DNA of 62,660 nucleotides, taken from positions 1 through 62,660 of IMG/VR virus record IMGVR_UViG_3300001918_000027; one strand, written 5' to 3'. Origin of the DNA: a virus. Under the pieces are notes generated by a model that was not told the DNA's origin, made no database searches, and was given only the letters and a program-made list of their open reading frames with translations. Below, piece by piece: positions 41,529 through 49,246 of the stretch. How positions within the stretch are numbered: position 1 is the first letter of the stretch; every line of letters begins with the position of its first letter. The position numbers were made by a program, and so were the translations under genes.

Positions 41529-41879
41529 TTAACTATTTTCAAGTATTTGCCAGTCCTCAGCAAGCATATCGGTTTGACTTGCAAGCCAACCATTAACGAT
41601 TGACCCATCGGCAGCTTTCATGCACAAATACGCAGTAAACTTTACAGGCGCTCCATTGTCAAGAGGTATAGGTTCCCCATCAGCATTGTTGCAATTAAAA
41701 TGGAAATAATCCTTTACTGCTTGGGGTAATGATTTAACCTGTTGCACTACCATTTTTAGTGGTAATACATCGGCTGGCCTCATAAACACAAACATACCTT
41801 TACCATTCCACCCACTTCTTGCTACCAATTTACCGGCTTTTACGGCTTCAATAGCCTGGCCAAAATTTAAATTTTCCAT
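41529..41879 (-). CDS. tad2: Tad2-like anti-defence protein (DUF2829)
   Basis: 116 residues. The N-terminus [20 protein letters not shown] followed by [10 protein letters not shown] and the C-terminus [20 protein letters not shown] then [11 protein letters not shown] match the DUF2829/Tad2 family closely. Tad2 proteins bind cyclic nucleotide signals and block Thoeris, and some CBASS, immunity (established). The middle insertion (residues 40-85) is longer than in the compact bacillus-phage form, so ligand range may differ. It sits beside DNA methyltransferase genes, another anti-restriction function. Confidence 0.85.
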   Translation of the reverse strand: MENLNFGQAIEAVKAGKLVARSGWNGKGMFVFMRPADVLPLKMVVQQVKSLPQAVKDYFHFNCNNADGEPIPLDNGAPVKFTAYLCMKAADGSIVNGWLASQTDMLAEDWQILENS

Positions 41880-41896
41880 ATCAAATACTGCGCTCC

Positions 41897-43366
41897 TTAC
41901 GCAGGGTTAAACATTTCTTCGCTTACTTCAATTTTTGGGAAAAGTTCCTTTACTTTTTTCCAATCACCTTTAAAGAAAACCAACACGTTTTGATGCGTCC
42001 GGCAAAGCTTTCTGTTGGTTTCAAACATCCGCCTGGCCCTGATGGCACCGCTGCCGATCTGATTAATCAGCACCGCATCGTTGTAAAACTTTGCCCCAGC
42101 GTCTTCGAAAGCTGCCACGGTATCGGCCACAAAACCTTTATTAAATCCCTCCTTCCCTCTGATCTCCGTTACTACGAAGCAGGCAAAGCGGTTTTCCTTT
42201 AGCCGGGCAACGGCTTTGCGGATGATGGAAGAGTATATGTCCCTGAATTCTTCGTAACTCATATTGCTCAGGTCTGCTGGATCATCGCTATATTGTTCCA
42301 GGTCATGGTATGGTGGGCAGGAGAAAATGAAGTCATAACTCCCCTGGATTGCATCCAGCACCTTATTACTATCTCCTTCCTTCCAATAAACTGATAGCTC
42401 CCTGTCCTGGGCCTTTTCAATCAATTTCGCATGCTTTCTGTTGACTTCAACTTGGTCGGCCCTTAAATCTACCCCTAAATATCCCATACCCAGCAGCCCG
42501 GCTGTTATACCCCTCACGCTGCCACCGGCAAAGGGGTCGAGGATATTCCCTCCGGGTAAATTGAACCACCGGTATGCGATTTCACACAACACGGGGTCGA
42601 AGATGCTGGCACCCTTGTAAAGGCTCATGCCCTTCCGCTTGGCTTCCTCCAGGATTTCCTCCCAGCTGGGGTCGCGGCCAAGCAAAGCCCGCATCTTATT
42701 GCGGAGTTCATAGACCTCGCTATTTTGGGCACTGTCAGCCATCAGCTCGACGTCTTCCCGGGTTTCCTGGCTGTCAGGCAACAATTTATCCCACATGGCC
42801 CTGCGGTCCTGCCAATAGCCCTGCCGGGTATCTAGTACCGAGAATGGCGGCACAATGAAGTCATCCTGCAGGCTCCGTTTGGCTTCCTCAATACTGGCTT
42901 CGTCGGGGCCTTTCATGCCGAGCTCAAACTCCATCATGTCGAAGTCCGGGAGGTCAATTTTCATTTTCATGGCTTCGAAGTCGAGCTCGAAGGCTTGCAT
43001 AAAGTCCAGCAGACCCTCCTCCCTTACTCGGGCATAAATTGAGGAGTACTGCAGCACGAGTTCCGCTGCCTCCTTTTTATTCATGCAGTCAATGAAAGTC
43101 GCGGGCAATTGTTCCGGAACTGAAAAGCCCTCGGCTACGAGCTCCATTAAGATGAGATACCGGTGGCGGCCGTCGAGGCACCACACCGGGCCATCCATGT
43201 CCTGCCATACATAAAACGGCTGGGTAAACTTATTGCCAATAACGCTTTGCCGGAGGCGCTGCTTTGCGGACTCGCTCCAGCCTTTGAAATCTTCCTGCTG
43301 CAGAAACTTTAACTGCTTCCATTCTATGTCCTTGGTACCTACTACTTTGCTCCTAATTGCCTCCAT
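41897..43366 (-). CDS. ParB domain-DNA methyltransferase fusion
   Basis: 489 residues. Residues 10-120 form a ParB-like domain with CLDGRHRYL near 63-71. The methyltransferase domain has motif [12 protein letters not shown] at 276-286 and the catalytic motif SCPPY at 349-353 (DPPY/SPPY type, amino-methyltransferase). The C-terminal target part is [20 protein letters not shown]. It should methylate adenine or N4-cytosine, most likely to protect phage DNA or to mark replication. No matching restriction enzyme is adjacent, so it is an orphan methylase. Confidence 0.85.
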   Translation of the reverse strand: MEAIRSKVVGTKDIEWKQLKFLQQEDFKGWSESAKQRLRQSVIGNKFTQPFYVWQDMDGPVWCLDGRHRYLILMELVAEGFSVPEQLPATFIDCMNKKEAAELVLQYSSIYARVREEGLLDFMQAFELDFEAMKMKIDLPDFDMMEFELGMKGPDEASIEEAKRSLQDDFIVPPFSVLDTRQGYWQDRRAMWDKLLPDSQETREDVELMADSAQNSEVYELRNKMRALLGRDPSWEEILEEAKRKGMSLYKGASIFDPVLCEIAYRWFNLPGGNILDPFAGGSVRGITAGLLGMGYLGVDLRADQVEVNRKHAKLIEKAQDRELSVYWKEGDSNKVLDAIQGSYDFIFSCPPYHDLEQYSDDPADLSNMSYEEFRDIYSSIIRKAVARLKENRFACFVVTEIRGKEGFNKGFVADTVAAFEDAGAKFYNDAVLINQIGSGAIRARRMFETNRKLCRTHQNVLVFFKGDWKKVKELFPKIEVSEEMFNPA

Positions 43367-43388
43367 TTGGTCATATTATGACACGAAG

Positions 43389-43425
43389 TTAGTTATTTTT
43401 ACTTTTTATGCGTTATTTTAACTAA
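43389..43425. promoter_or_regulatory. Seven-base inverted repeat upstream of the ParB-methyltransferase gene
   Basis: TTAGTTA (43389-43395) and TAACTAA (43419-43425) flank an A/T-rich centre about 20-60 bases before the ATG at 43366. The region 43367-43547 contains no gene. It could be the promoter region with an operator. Confidence 0.35.
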
Positions 43426-43547
43426 TTTCTTAGCAAAGAACTACGGTGCCCGCACTAAATGTCGGACGTTAAATAAGATGCTACATGAAAAATCAAGCGC
43501 CTTAATTCAATCCTTAAAACTTTTTTGTCACCAAAAAATCACAGTTT

Positions 43548-43850
43548 CTATCTCTCCTCGGGTGGAATTCGGGAAAAAGCTTTATCAACCATGGCTTGAG
43601 CCACAAGGGAGCGGACATCATCAGGAGGGAAGCAGTGGAAAAGGCGGCACAGCTCCAGGCACTCGGTTACGATTTCATCACAGGTTTTGTACGCCGGGAA
43701 AAGGAATTGAACGCCATAGTGTATTAGTTCTTTGCTGAGCTGGCGCTTGTTTCCGGGCAGGTTTAGCAAATCATCAGTTGCGGAATGCAGGAAGGTATAA
43801 AGCTCTGCTTTTGCTTTGATTCGGTCGCGGTGTGCTGTGTGGTTTGCCAT
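43548..43850 (-). CDS. Small helical protein, unknown
   Basis: 100 residues: DRIKAKAELYTFLHSATDDL, then KELIHYGVQFLFPAYKTCDE and a Cys-containing helix LELCRLFHCFPPDD. The gene is upstream of the ParB-methyltransferase, 180 bases away, and divergent from the homing endonuclease at 43928. Function unknown. Confidence 0.55.
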   Translation of the reverse strand: MANHTAHRDRIKAKAELYTFLHSATDDLLNLPGNKRQLSKELIHYGVQFLFPAYKTCDEIVTECLELCRLFHCFPPDDVRSLVAQAMVDKAFSRIPPEER

Positions 43851-43927
43851 TGGGTAAATGTAACAAAAATTTTAAAAAAAAAACACCAAATAGCCTGATT
43901 TCTTTGTATCTTGTTAAAAATTTCGAA

Positions 43928-44656
43928 ATGAAAGCAGGGGTTTACAAAATTTCAAACTTTTTAAATAAAAGGTGCTATATCGGGTCTAGCATTAATCTAA
44001 AGGCACGACTTGCAGAGCACAAAAACGACCTACGGAAAGGCAATCATCATTCTTTATTTATGCAACGTGATTTTGACGCTTGTGGTGAAGCTTTTTTCGA
44101 TTTTGATGTACTCGAAACTATCAATGACATAAAAGATTTAATTAAAAGAGAACAATATTATATTGACAAAATCAATCCAGAATACAACACTTTGAAATTT
44201 GCAGGCAGTTCATTAGGGGCAAAAGCGTCACCTGAGGCCATAGAAAAAAATAGGCTAAGAAACACCGGCTTTGGTAACGGAAATTGTAAGATAAAAGGTG
44301 AGGTATTTGAAGCCATGAAGCACTACCGACAAACACATACTCAAAAACAAACTGCTCAAAAGTTTGGAGTAAACATATCGACAATTCAAAGAATCGAAAA
44401 GAGGGAGGGCCTTTCATTTTCTACTAAAATTTATTCTAAGGAAGGTAAACAGATTCTTTCTAAAAACGCTAAAACAAGGAAAAGTGCTGTAGCAAAAAAA
44501 GTCGAATACATTTCCCCGGATGGGGTTGTAGTAGTTTTTTGCTCAATAACTCAAGCAGCAAAAGCTCTTAATATTTCAAAATGTACTGTTTTTTCCTTGT
44601 GTAGAAATATTTGTAAGACTAGAAAATATGATATTAGATATGCAGAATTAGCATAA
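43928..44656 (+). CDS. GIY-YIG homing endonuclease
   Basis: 242 residues from the ATG at 43928. An N-terminal GIY-YIG domain (about 1-90) shows GVYKISN and CYIGS, with R27 and E75 as catalytic residues. The C-terminal half has DNA-binding repeats: TQKQTAQKFGVNISTIQRIE and the NUMOD-like ITQAAKALNISKCTVFSLCR. It is the only plus-strand gene in this part, is A/T-rich, and overlaps the end of the resolvase gene by 23 bases. This is what a selfish homing gene inserted between phage genes looks like. Confidence 0.85.
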   Translation: MKAGVYKISNFLNKRCYIGSSINLKARLAEHKNDLRKGNHHSLFMQRDFDACGEAFFDFDVLETINDIKDLIKREQYYIDKINPEYNTLKFAGSSLGAKASPEAIEKNRLRNTGFGNGNCKIKGEVFEAMKHYRQTHTQKQTAQKFGVNISTIQRIEKREGLSFSTKIYSKEGKQILSKNAKTRKSAVAKKVEYISPDGVVVVFCSITQAAKALNISKCTVFSLCRNICKTRKYDIRYAELA

Positions 44657-45194
44657 TGGCATCACGCATATCCTGGTTTATTCTGCCTTTCCAGAGGTTT
44701 AGCCGTTTGAATTCTTCTGCTGAAACTTTGGCCTTACTTGGTTTAACTTCATGATATTCAATGCGTTTCCTTTGTAAATAGCTGCAAATCAGTTTACCTA
44801 CCTGATGGCAGGCTCCGACATTCTTTGCGATCTTTTCCCGGCTGCCAGCTCCTCGGGCTTGGTGCCAATTGCTTTTGTCTATAAGCCAACCGGCGTCGAT
44901 GTAAACCCTCAGGTCTGCGTCTTTGCTGAGGTGGTTGATGAGGTTGAGGACGTCGTAAAAATGCAAGGCCTTGACATCCAATATCTTAGCCGTGCCCATT
45001 TCTTTTATGGCGACTCCGCAGCGGTCAACGTCGGGATCGATTCCCAGGAGGAAAACTTTTTTTTCATTTCCAGTCGATTCGTTGGCCGGGATTTCGGGCA
45101 AATGATTTACTTGCTGGACCGGGACGGTTGCTTTAGCTCTTATGCCCTTGGTCTCTAGGCGCTGAATGTCCTGTAGTGTGAATCTCTTACTCAT
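44634..45194 (-). CDS. RuvC-like Holliday junction resolvase
   Basis: 186 residues. The RNase H-like fold starts at VFLLGIDPDVDRCGVAIKEM with catalytic D53, and ends with NQDMRDAIMLILHI, where D175 and D178 are candidates for the final acidic residues. Phage resolvases of this type trim branched DNA before packaging. The C-terminus ends 23 bases inside the convergent homing endonuclease gene, so its normal ending may have been altered by that insertion. Confidence 0.75.
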   Translation of the reverse strand: MSKRFTLQDIQRLETKGIRAKATVPVQQVNHLPEIPANESTGNEKKVFLLGIDPDVDRCGVAIKEMGTAKILDVKALHFYDVLNLINHLSKDADLRVYIDAGWLIDKSNWHQARGAGSREKIAKNVGACHQVGKLICSYLQRKRIEYHEVKPSKAKVSAEEFKRLNLWKGRINQDMRDAIMLILHI

Positions 45195-45223
45195 GTGTGT
45201 AGTTCAGTTGCGTAAATGCAGGC

Positions 45224-45230
45224 GTTATGC
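45224..45230 (+). other. Cassette-boundary half site GTTATGC downstream of the HAD gene
   Basis: On the coding (minus) strand the HAD stop TGA is followed directly by CGCATAACGCC. GCATAAC is the exact reverse complement of GTTATGC, the sequence found at the other end of this gene (45701-45695). So the HAD gene is bracketed by matching sites. A second stem for a complete attC is not seen here. Confidence 0.4.
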
Positions 45231-45231
45231 G

Positions 45232-45657
45232 TCAGGCTAAAAGACCATTCCATTTCAACATATCACGGACAACAGACCAGTCAACAAACGGACGTTCCGA
45301 AAATTCTTTGTCATATTTTAACGGACAACCTAATGCAGCATCATCAATATACATTTGAGCATAAGCCTTTGGGCTTGTAGTCCAAGTGTGTTGAGTTGGA
45401 TTAGTTTGTATTCCATAAAGTGGTATTTCATTTTCTTTAAACCAATTAACAGCATCGCTTAAATAATTGCCACTTTCAAGGTGTAATTCGTTATCCTCAC
45501 CAGTAGGATTAACTATGTCGCTTCTCATTGTGAATAAGACCAATTGGTGTCCATTTTCAACCAATGCTTTTAGTACAGGAACGGCCTTTATATCCTTTCC
45601 TACTTTTGGAAATTCGTGAGTTACACACGTTCCATCGAAATCAATTGCTATTATCAT
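45232..45657 (-). CDS. HAD superfamily hydrolase
   Basis: 141 residues with motif I IAIDFDGTCV (D6 and D8, the nucleophile and the acid/base), motif II LVLFTMRSD near 59, and a late acidic motif MYIDDAALG near 100. It lacks a large cap domain, so it may act on small phosphate compounds or protein-linked phosphate. It is flanked by GTTATGC sites and an attC-like structure, which suggests it came in as a gene cassette. A/T-rich relative to the virion genes. Confidence 0.8.
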   Translation of the reverse strand: MIIAIDFDGTCVTHEFPKVGKDIKAVPVLKALVENGHQLVLFTMRSDIVNPTGEDNELHLESGNYLSDAVNWFKENEIPLYGIQTNPTQHTWTTSPKAYAQMYIDDAALGCPLKYDKEFSERPFVDWSVVRDMLKWNGLLA

Positions 45658-45694
45658 TTTTTAAAATTTTAATTCGTTAAACAAAAGCCCGAAC

Positions 45695-45825
45695 GCATAA
45701 CAAGGGTTTGTAGCAATAGGGGCAGAAGTGCAAGTTTTAAGCCGTTTACTTCTATTGGGCTGTGGTGGTGGTTTGAACAGTAGTGCTATAAATCCCCTAC
45801 TGCTACAAGCCCCGAACCGTTAGCG
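45695..45825 (-). repeat. attC-like recombination site between the methyltransferase and HAD genes
   Basis: A 131-base gene-free element. The inner arms 45704-45722 and 45794-45812 pair over 19 positions with one G-T and one mismatch. The outer ends are GCATAAC (45695-45701) and GTTAGCG (45819-45825), inverted core sites like RYYYAAC and GTTRRRY of integron attC sites. The methyltransferase stop codon TAA lies inside the GTTA core, a usual feature of cassettes. Inside there is a smaller repeat AGAAGT/ACTTCT. No integron integrase is in the window. Confidence 0.6.
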
Positions 45826-46617
45826 GCAATACCGTGACACCCTATTAACGGCAATGTCGTAATATTCCTGCTCCATTTCTATCCCTATGAATTTTCTACC
45901 TGTTAACGCACAAGCGACACCAGTTGAGCCAGAACCCATGCAGTTATCCAAAACCGTTTCGCCTTCATTTGTATAGGTTTTGATTAAGTACGCCAGTAAT
46001 GCAACAGGTTTTTGAGTTGGGTGTAAACTGCTGTTTTGCGTATCGGTTGAAAACTCTTGAATGCTTCTTGGGTATCGCTCTGTGCTTTCATATGTGTAGT
46101 CATTATTCATATCGCCATAAACATCCGTTTGCAAGTGCTTTGCCCTAAAACTTTTCTTCTTTACATGCCCGGAGGTTTTTTGCGGGTTGTAAGTACATTG
46201 CTGCTTGTAAAAAACACTTATCACTTCATGGTTTCTCATTGGCTGTTTTTTGGCATTTAAGAAGCCTGTGCCTTTTATTTTGTCCCAAATCCAATCGTAT
46301 TTGAATAACTTAATGTTGCTCAATCGTAAGTAAGAACTAAAAGGCTCTGCACCAAAAAGAACTATTGCTCCATCATCTTTTATCACTCTTTCATACTGCG
46401 GCCAAAGTTCATCGAATGGTATAACGGCATCCCAGGCACATTGCGTTGTGCCATAGGGCAAATCACATAAAATCATATCAACCGACTTAGAAGAAATCTT
46501 GTCCATTTCTTGTATGCAGTCACCGTGATATAATGTACTGCCGCTAACAGTGCATTGCTGCAATGCTGGCTGACGTACATCACTCATCGGTATATTTTCA
46601 AATAAACTTTTCTGCAT
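45820..46617 (-). CDS. DNA methyltransferase (N4/N6 amino type)
   Basis: 265 residues. Catalytic motif DLPYGTT at 52-58 precedes the SAM motif DNCMGSGSTGVA near 229, the order of beta-class amino-methyltransferases. LHPTQKPVALLAYLI near 205 is the usual motif X. It should methylate adenine (N6) or cytosine (N4), probably to protect phage DNA from host restriction. No partner nuclease is nearby. Its stop codon lies within the attC-like site, so it may also have arrived as a cassette. Confidence 0.85.
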   Translation of the reverse strand: MQKSLFENIPMSDVRQPALQQCTVSGSTLYHGDCIQEMDKISSKSVDMILCDLPYGTTQCAWDAVIPFDELWPQYERVIKDDGAIVLFGAEPFSSYLRLSNIKLFKYDWIWDKIKGTGFLNAKKQPMRNHEVISVFYKQQCTYNPQKTSGHVKKKSFRAKHLQTDVYGDMNNDYTYESTERYPRSIQEFSTDTQNSSLHPTQKPVALLAYLIKTYTNEGETVLDNCMGSGSTGVACALTGRKFIGIEMEQEYYDIAVNRVSRYCR

Positions 46618-46668
46618 AGTTTGAACTTCGGTTTTTCAAATTCCAGCACTGACAGCAATGCTTTTACG

Positions 46669-46899
46669 TTAGTGACTATTGCCAACCTCAATCTCAGCCA
46701 CTATATCAAAACCGGTTTGGTGGCTGATGTTATAAATTCCCGATGAAGTCCACATACAAATAGCCCTTGTTACCTCTCCGCTATCGTCAGCAACAAAGCC
46801 CTTCCATACATACATTCTATAAATGAAGGAGAGGTCCTGTGTTATAGTCGCTACTTGGCCGCTCCGTGTCCTGTATTGTTTCCCAAGTTGTAATTCCAT
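46669..46899 (-). CDS. Small beta-rich protein, unknown
   Basis: 76 residues: GKQYRTRSGQVATITQDLSF, then YVWKGFVADDSGEVTRAICM. The pattern suggests a small beta-barrel. Its stop TAA sits in CACTAACG, which recalls the cassette core site at 45819-45825, but no complete attC structure could be traced here. Function unknown. Confidence 0.55.
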   Translation of the reverse strand: MELQLGKQYRTRSGQVATITQDLSFIYRMYVWKGFVADDSGEVTRAICMWTSSGIYNISHQTGFDIVAEIEVGNSH

Positions 46900-46924
46900 T
46901 TCTGTAGATGACTTAGTTATGAAT

Positions 46925-47209
46925 TTAATTTAGCTGAGCCTGCTTGTATTGCTCTGCTATGGGCTGAAAGGCTTTTGTATCACTGTAGCATTCCTGAAAC
47001 AGGGGATTCCGGATCCAGGTCATAAATGCCATGTGGGTGATGTCATCTTCTTTCTCCGGCGGGCAATCAATCCAGTAATGCAGGAGCTCGCAGCACTTAA
47101 GTTCGACTACCTTGGTTACCCTGCAGCCCGGCTGCTGTTCTACCAAGGCTCTAAATTCAAGGTGTAGTTTGTAATTCACATGCAATGTGAGGGGGTATGT
47201 CTTTGTCAT
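46925..47209 (-). CDS. Small helical protein, unknown
   Basis: 94 residues from the ATG at 47209 (MTKTYPLTLHVNYKLHLEFR); an upstream reading would overlap the previous gene further. Cys-containing segment VVELKCCELLHYWIDCPPEK. It overlaps the upstream gene by four bases (ATGA). No function recognised. Confidence 0.5.
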   Translation of the reverse strand: MTKTYPLTLHVNYKLHLEFRALVEQQPGCRVTKVVELKCCELLHYWIDCPPEKEDDITHMAFMTWIRNPLFQECYSDTKAFQPIAEQYKQAQLN

Positions 47210-47451
47210 AATTTCGAATTTGTTTGCATAAAACCTAAATCTATCTCCCTGACCAAATAGGCCTCCCATTTCACCAAATCAAGCCGGTACTGCTGCTTCC
47301 ATTCAGCAATTTTTTCGTACACAGCCTCGATGTCGGCAACGTTGGCTTCATCAACCTGTCTGCCAGCGATATAGAGCTCAAGCCTTGGCAATGGTGTTAT
47401 TTTTTTGTGGTTCAAATTTTTCAATGATGTAGATGTAGTTACCATCAACAT
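47206..47451 (-). CDS. Small protein, unknown
   Basis: 81 residues from the ATG at 47451; an ATG two codons later is equally possible. Helical core VDEANVADIEAVYEKIAEWK. It overlaps the upstream gene by about 74 bases in another frame, more than is usual here; no later start is available. Function unknown. Confidence 0.45.
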   Translation of the reverse strand: MLMVTTSTSLKNLNHKKITPLPRLELYIAGRQVDEANVADIEAVYEKIAEWKQQYRLDLVKWEAYLVREIDLGFMQTNSKL

Positions 47452-47731
47452 TTTCTTCGGGCAAATCACGACTAATTGTGTCGCTGGCTTCGTCTCTTAT
47501 TCTGAACCGTTCAATAAACTTGCCATCTCTAAAAAGCTGAATCCAATGTTTCCACCAATCCTGCGAAGGCCCTTTTGTATCAATCAGCAGCCTGATGGTG
47601 GCGGTTTTGTTGCTGTTTTTCTTAAAGTACAATTTCTTCCAGGCCTTTATCCTCATGTATGCATGGTCAAGACCTGCTTCGTACTCTCCATCAAGCGCCT
47701 GCCATTGTCCGTTTACTAAAATGTTTTTCAT
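47378..47731 (-). CDS. Small protein, unknown
   Basis: 117 residues of beta character: ILVNGQWQALDGEYEAGLDH, then TATIRLLIDTKGPSQDWWKH. The start overlaps the upstream gene by four bases (ATGA). It lies in the replication block. Function unknown. Confidence 0.55.
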   Translation of the reverse strand: MKNILVNGQWQALDGEYEAGLDHAYMRIKAWKKLYFKKNSNKTATIRLLIDTKGPSQDWWKHWIQLFRDGKFIERFRIRDEASDTISRDLPEENVDGNYIYIIEKFEPQKNNTIAKA

Positions 47732-48516
47732 TCCTTACGTGTTTTGCTAGTGGCTCTTTCATTTTCAATCAATTGCTCGACATAGTGAATAATTGCCATC
47801 CTTTTGCTCTCGGCCTGAATTCTTGCCGTGGTAGTACCGGATTTACTGGCTTCGATGTCGGCTAGGATATCGTTGATACTTTTACCGGCTTGCTTAGCAT
47901 CGTGTTTTTCCTCAGCCAACCGGGCTAACACTGCCGCTCTGGCGTTGGCAACGAATTGTTCTGCAGGTACGGTTATCCTGCCGGCTTTAAGCAAATAGTC
48001 ATAAATGGCTGTCGGCAGGATTTTGGGCCTTTTTCCGGCTACGATTTCGTTTTTGATAGCCAAAACGTGGGGCCACCAATCCGCAGGCGGTGGCGGCAAT
48101 TGGATTGCCGGTTCTTGCCGTCTGTGGCGCTCGATATCGGTGTTTTTTTGTACACGGCCGGCATTGATCAAATAGGCCCGGTAACCCGCCATAATTCGGC
48201 CGAAATATTCGCAGCTAAAATTTTCATAGCACCCGCTGTCATTGATTGGCAGCTGGCCAGTGATGGCGAGGTCAAAGGCTTCGCTGATTTGCTCTGTCGT
48301 GTAGTTCCCGTAATACTTCATTATAAATTCTGCCAATACCGCCTGCTCTTCATCCGTTGGCATGTTAGCCTTCCTAAGGCCAACTTTTACCATAATTTTA
48401 CGAATTGTGTGGTTGAATAAATCGAGCGAGGTCAATTTGCTTAACGCCATCAATTCTGGCTTCACTTGTACCTGGCTTTGTACTACCGCTGGCTGAATTT
48501 CCATTTTGTTTTCCAT
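47728..48516 (-). CDS. Replication-associated protein, possible helicase loader
   Basis: 262 residues from the ATG at 48516. The gene overlaps the initiator-like gene upstream by about 119 bases; alternative ATGs at 48504 and 48450 would shorten the overlap. The first part is helical (LTSLDLFNHTIRKIMVKVGL, then FIMKYYGNYTTEQISEAFDL), the last part coiled coil. It stands where phages usually encode a helicase loader or DnaC-like partner, but no ATPase motif is present. The role is inferred from position. Confidence 0.5.
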   Translation of the reverse strand: MENKMEIQPAVVQSQVQVKPELMALSKLTSLDLFNHTIRKIMVKVGLRKANMPTDEEQAVLAEFIMKYYGNYTTEQISEAFDLAITGQLPINDSGCYENFSCEYFGRIMAGYRAYLINAGRVQKNTDIERHRRQEPAIQLPPPPADWWPHVLAIKNEIVAGKRPKILPTAIYDYLLKAGRITVPAEQFVANARAAVLARLAEEKHDAKQAGKSINDILADIEASKSGTTTARIQAESKRMAIIHYVEQLIENERATSKTRKE

Positions 48517-49246
48517 TCGCTGTAATTGAATTAAATTTTGACAATAGATTTTGGAGCTCAAAGTTTTGCCGCATCCATTCATCGTGATTCCAGGCCTTTT
48601 TCAGGAAATAGGCAAAAATCTTTACCGCATAGTCTTCGTCCCAGTCATGATTTTTCGCCTTAGCGAGTTTTTGAAGTGCGGCAAGAATTTTTTTAAGGTG
48701 GGCTCCTTGGGTGGAATTAAAAAGCGGAGTAATTGGCTGGCCGTTTTCATCCCGGAAATTGGCTTTATAAAAATCAAACCAACATTCAACGATTTTTTTC
48801 CAATGGGCCGGTTCGTCAGAACCGGAAGAAGAATTGTTTCGTTTAGTTTTGTTTTGTTTAGATATAATGTTCGCCTCAATACTGGCCTCATTACCCCCGT
48901 CAATACTTACGCCATTACTTACCGGATTACTTACGCCATTACTTACCGGATTACTTACTTTATTCCAGTAATCATTTAAAAAATATTGCGGCGCCTTTTG
49001 TTTTGTAACGCCATTTTTAAAATCAATCAGGCCTACTTGCTTCAGTACATTTCGGGCATCAATCAGCGTTTTTTCAGTAACACCTATGCCTGAGCAGACC
49101 AAGCCATTGGAGCAATAGAAGGGATTTTCCCAGTTCCGCTGATTACTTTCCTGCAAGAGAAAAAAGTATAAATCGGCTTGAACATTGGTTATTTTCCTGC
49201 TTCTTCTCAGCTGCCAAAACCTGTTGATGAATTCGATATAGTTCAT
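48398..49246 (-). CDS. Replication initiator-like protein (DnaD/O-type)
   Basis: 282 residues. The N-terminus (about 1-100) looks like a winged helix: ITNVQADLYFFLLQESNQRN, then GIGVTEKTLIDARNVLKQVG and LIDFKNG. A Ser/Asn/Val repeat (VSNPVSNGVSNPVSNGVS) at about 95-115 is encoded by tandem DNA repeats. A helical C-terminal domain follows (WKKIVECWFDFYKANFRDEN). The order resembles lambda O and DnaD-like phage initiators, in which the origin lies within the gene. Its start overlaps the helicase gene by four bases. Confidence 0.65.
   Translation of the reverse strand: MNYIEFINRFWQLRRSRKITNVQADLYFFLLQESNQRNWENPFYCSNGLVCSGIGVTEKTLIDARNVLKQVGLIDFKNGVTKQKAPQYFLNDYWNKVSNPVSNGVSNPVSNGVSIDGGNEASIEANIISKQNKTKRNNSSSGSDEPAHWKKIVECWFDFYKANFRDENGQPITPLFNSTQGAHLKKILAALQKLAKAKNHDWDEDYAVKIFAYFLKKAWNHDEWMRQNFELQNLLSKFNSITANGKQNGNSASGSTKPGTSEARIDGVKQIDLARFIQPHNS
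48902..48961. repeat. Five tandem 12-base iterons, candidate replication origin
   Basis: Units: AATACTTACGCC (48902-48913), ATTACTTACCGG (48914-48925), ATTACTTACGCC (48926-48937), ATTACTTACCGG (48938-48949) and ATTACTTACTTT (48950-48961). They are next to an A/T-rich stretch (CATTTAAAAAATATT near 48974-48988). They lie in the middle of the initiator-like gene, as lambda iterons lie in gene O. Confidence 0.65.

Noticed and set aside
46618-46668. A second attC-like site upstream of the methyltransferase
   Set aside because: The stop of the preceding gene sits in CACTAACG, but I could not find a paired GTTA end or long arms, so I do not call a site.
48902-48961. CRISPR array
   Set aside because: The 12-base units are directly tandem with no spacers. 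No other spaced repeat array was seen in the window.
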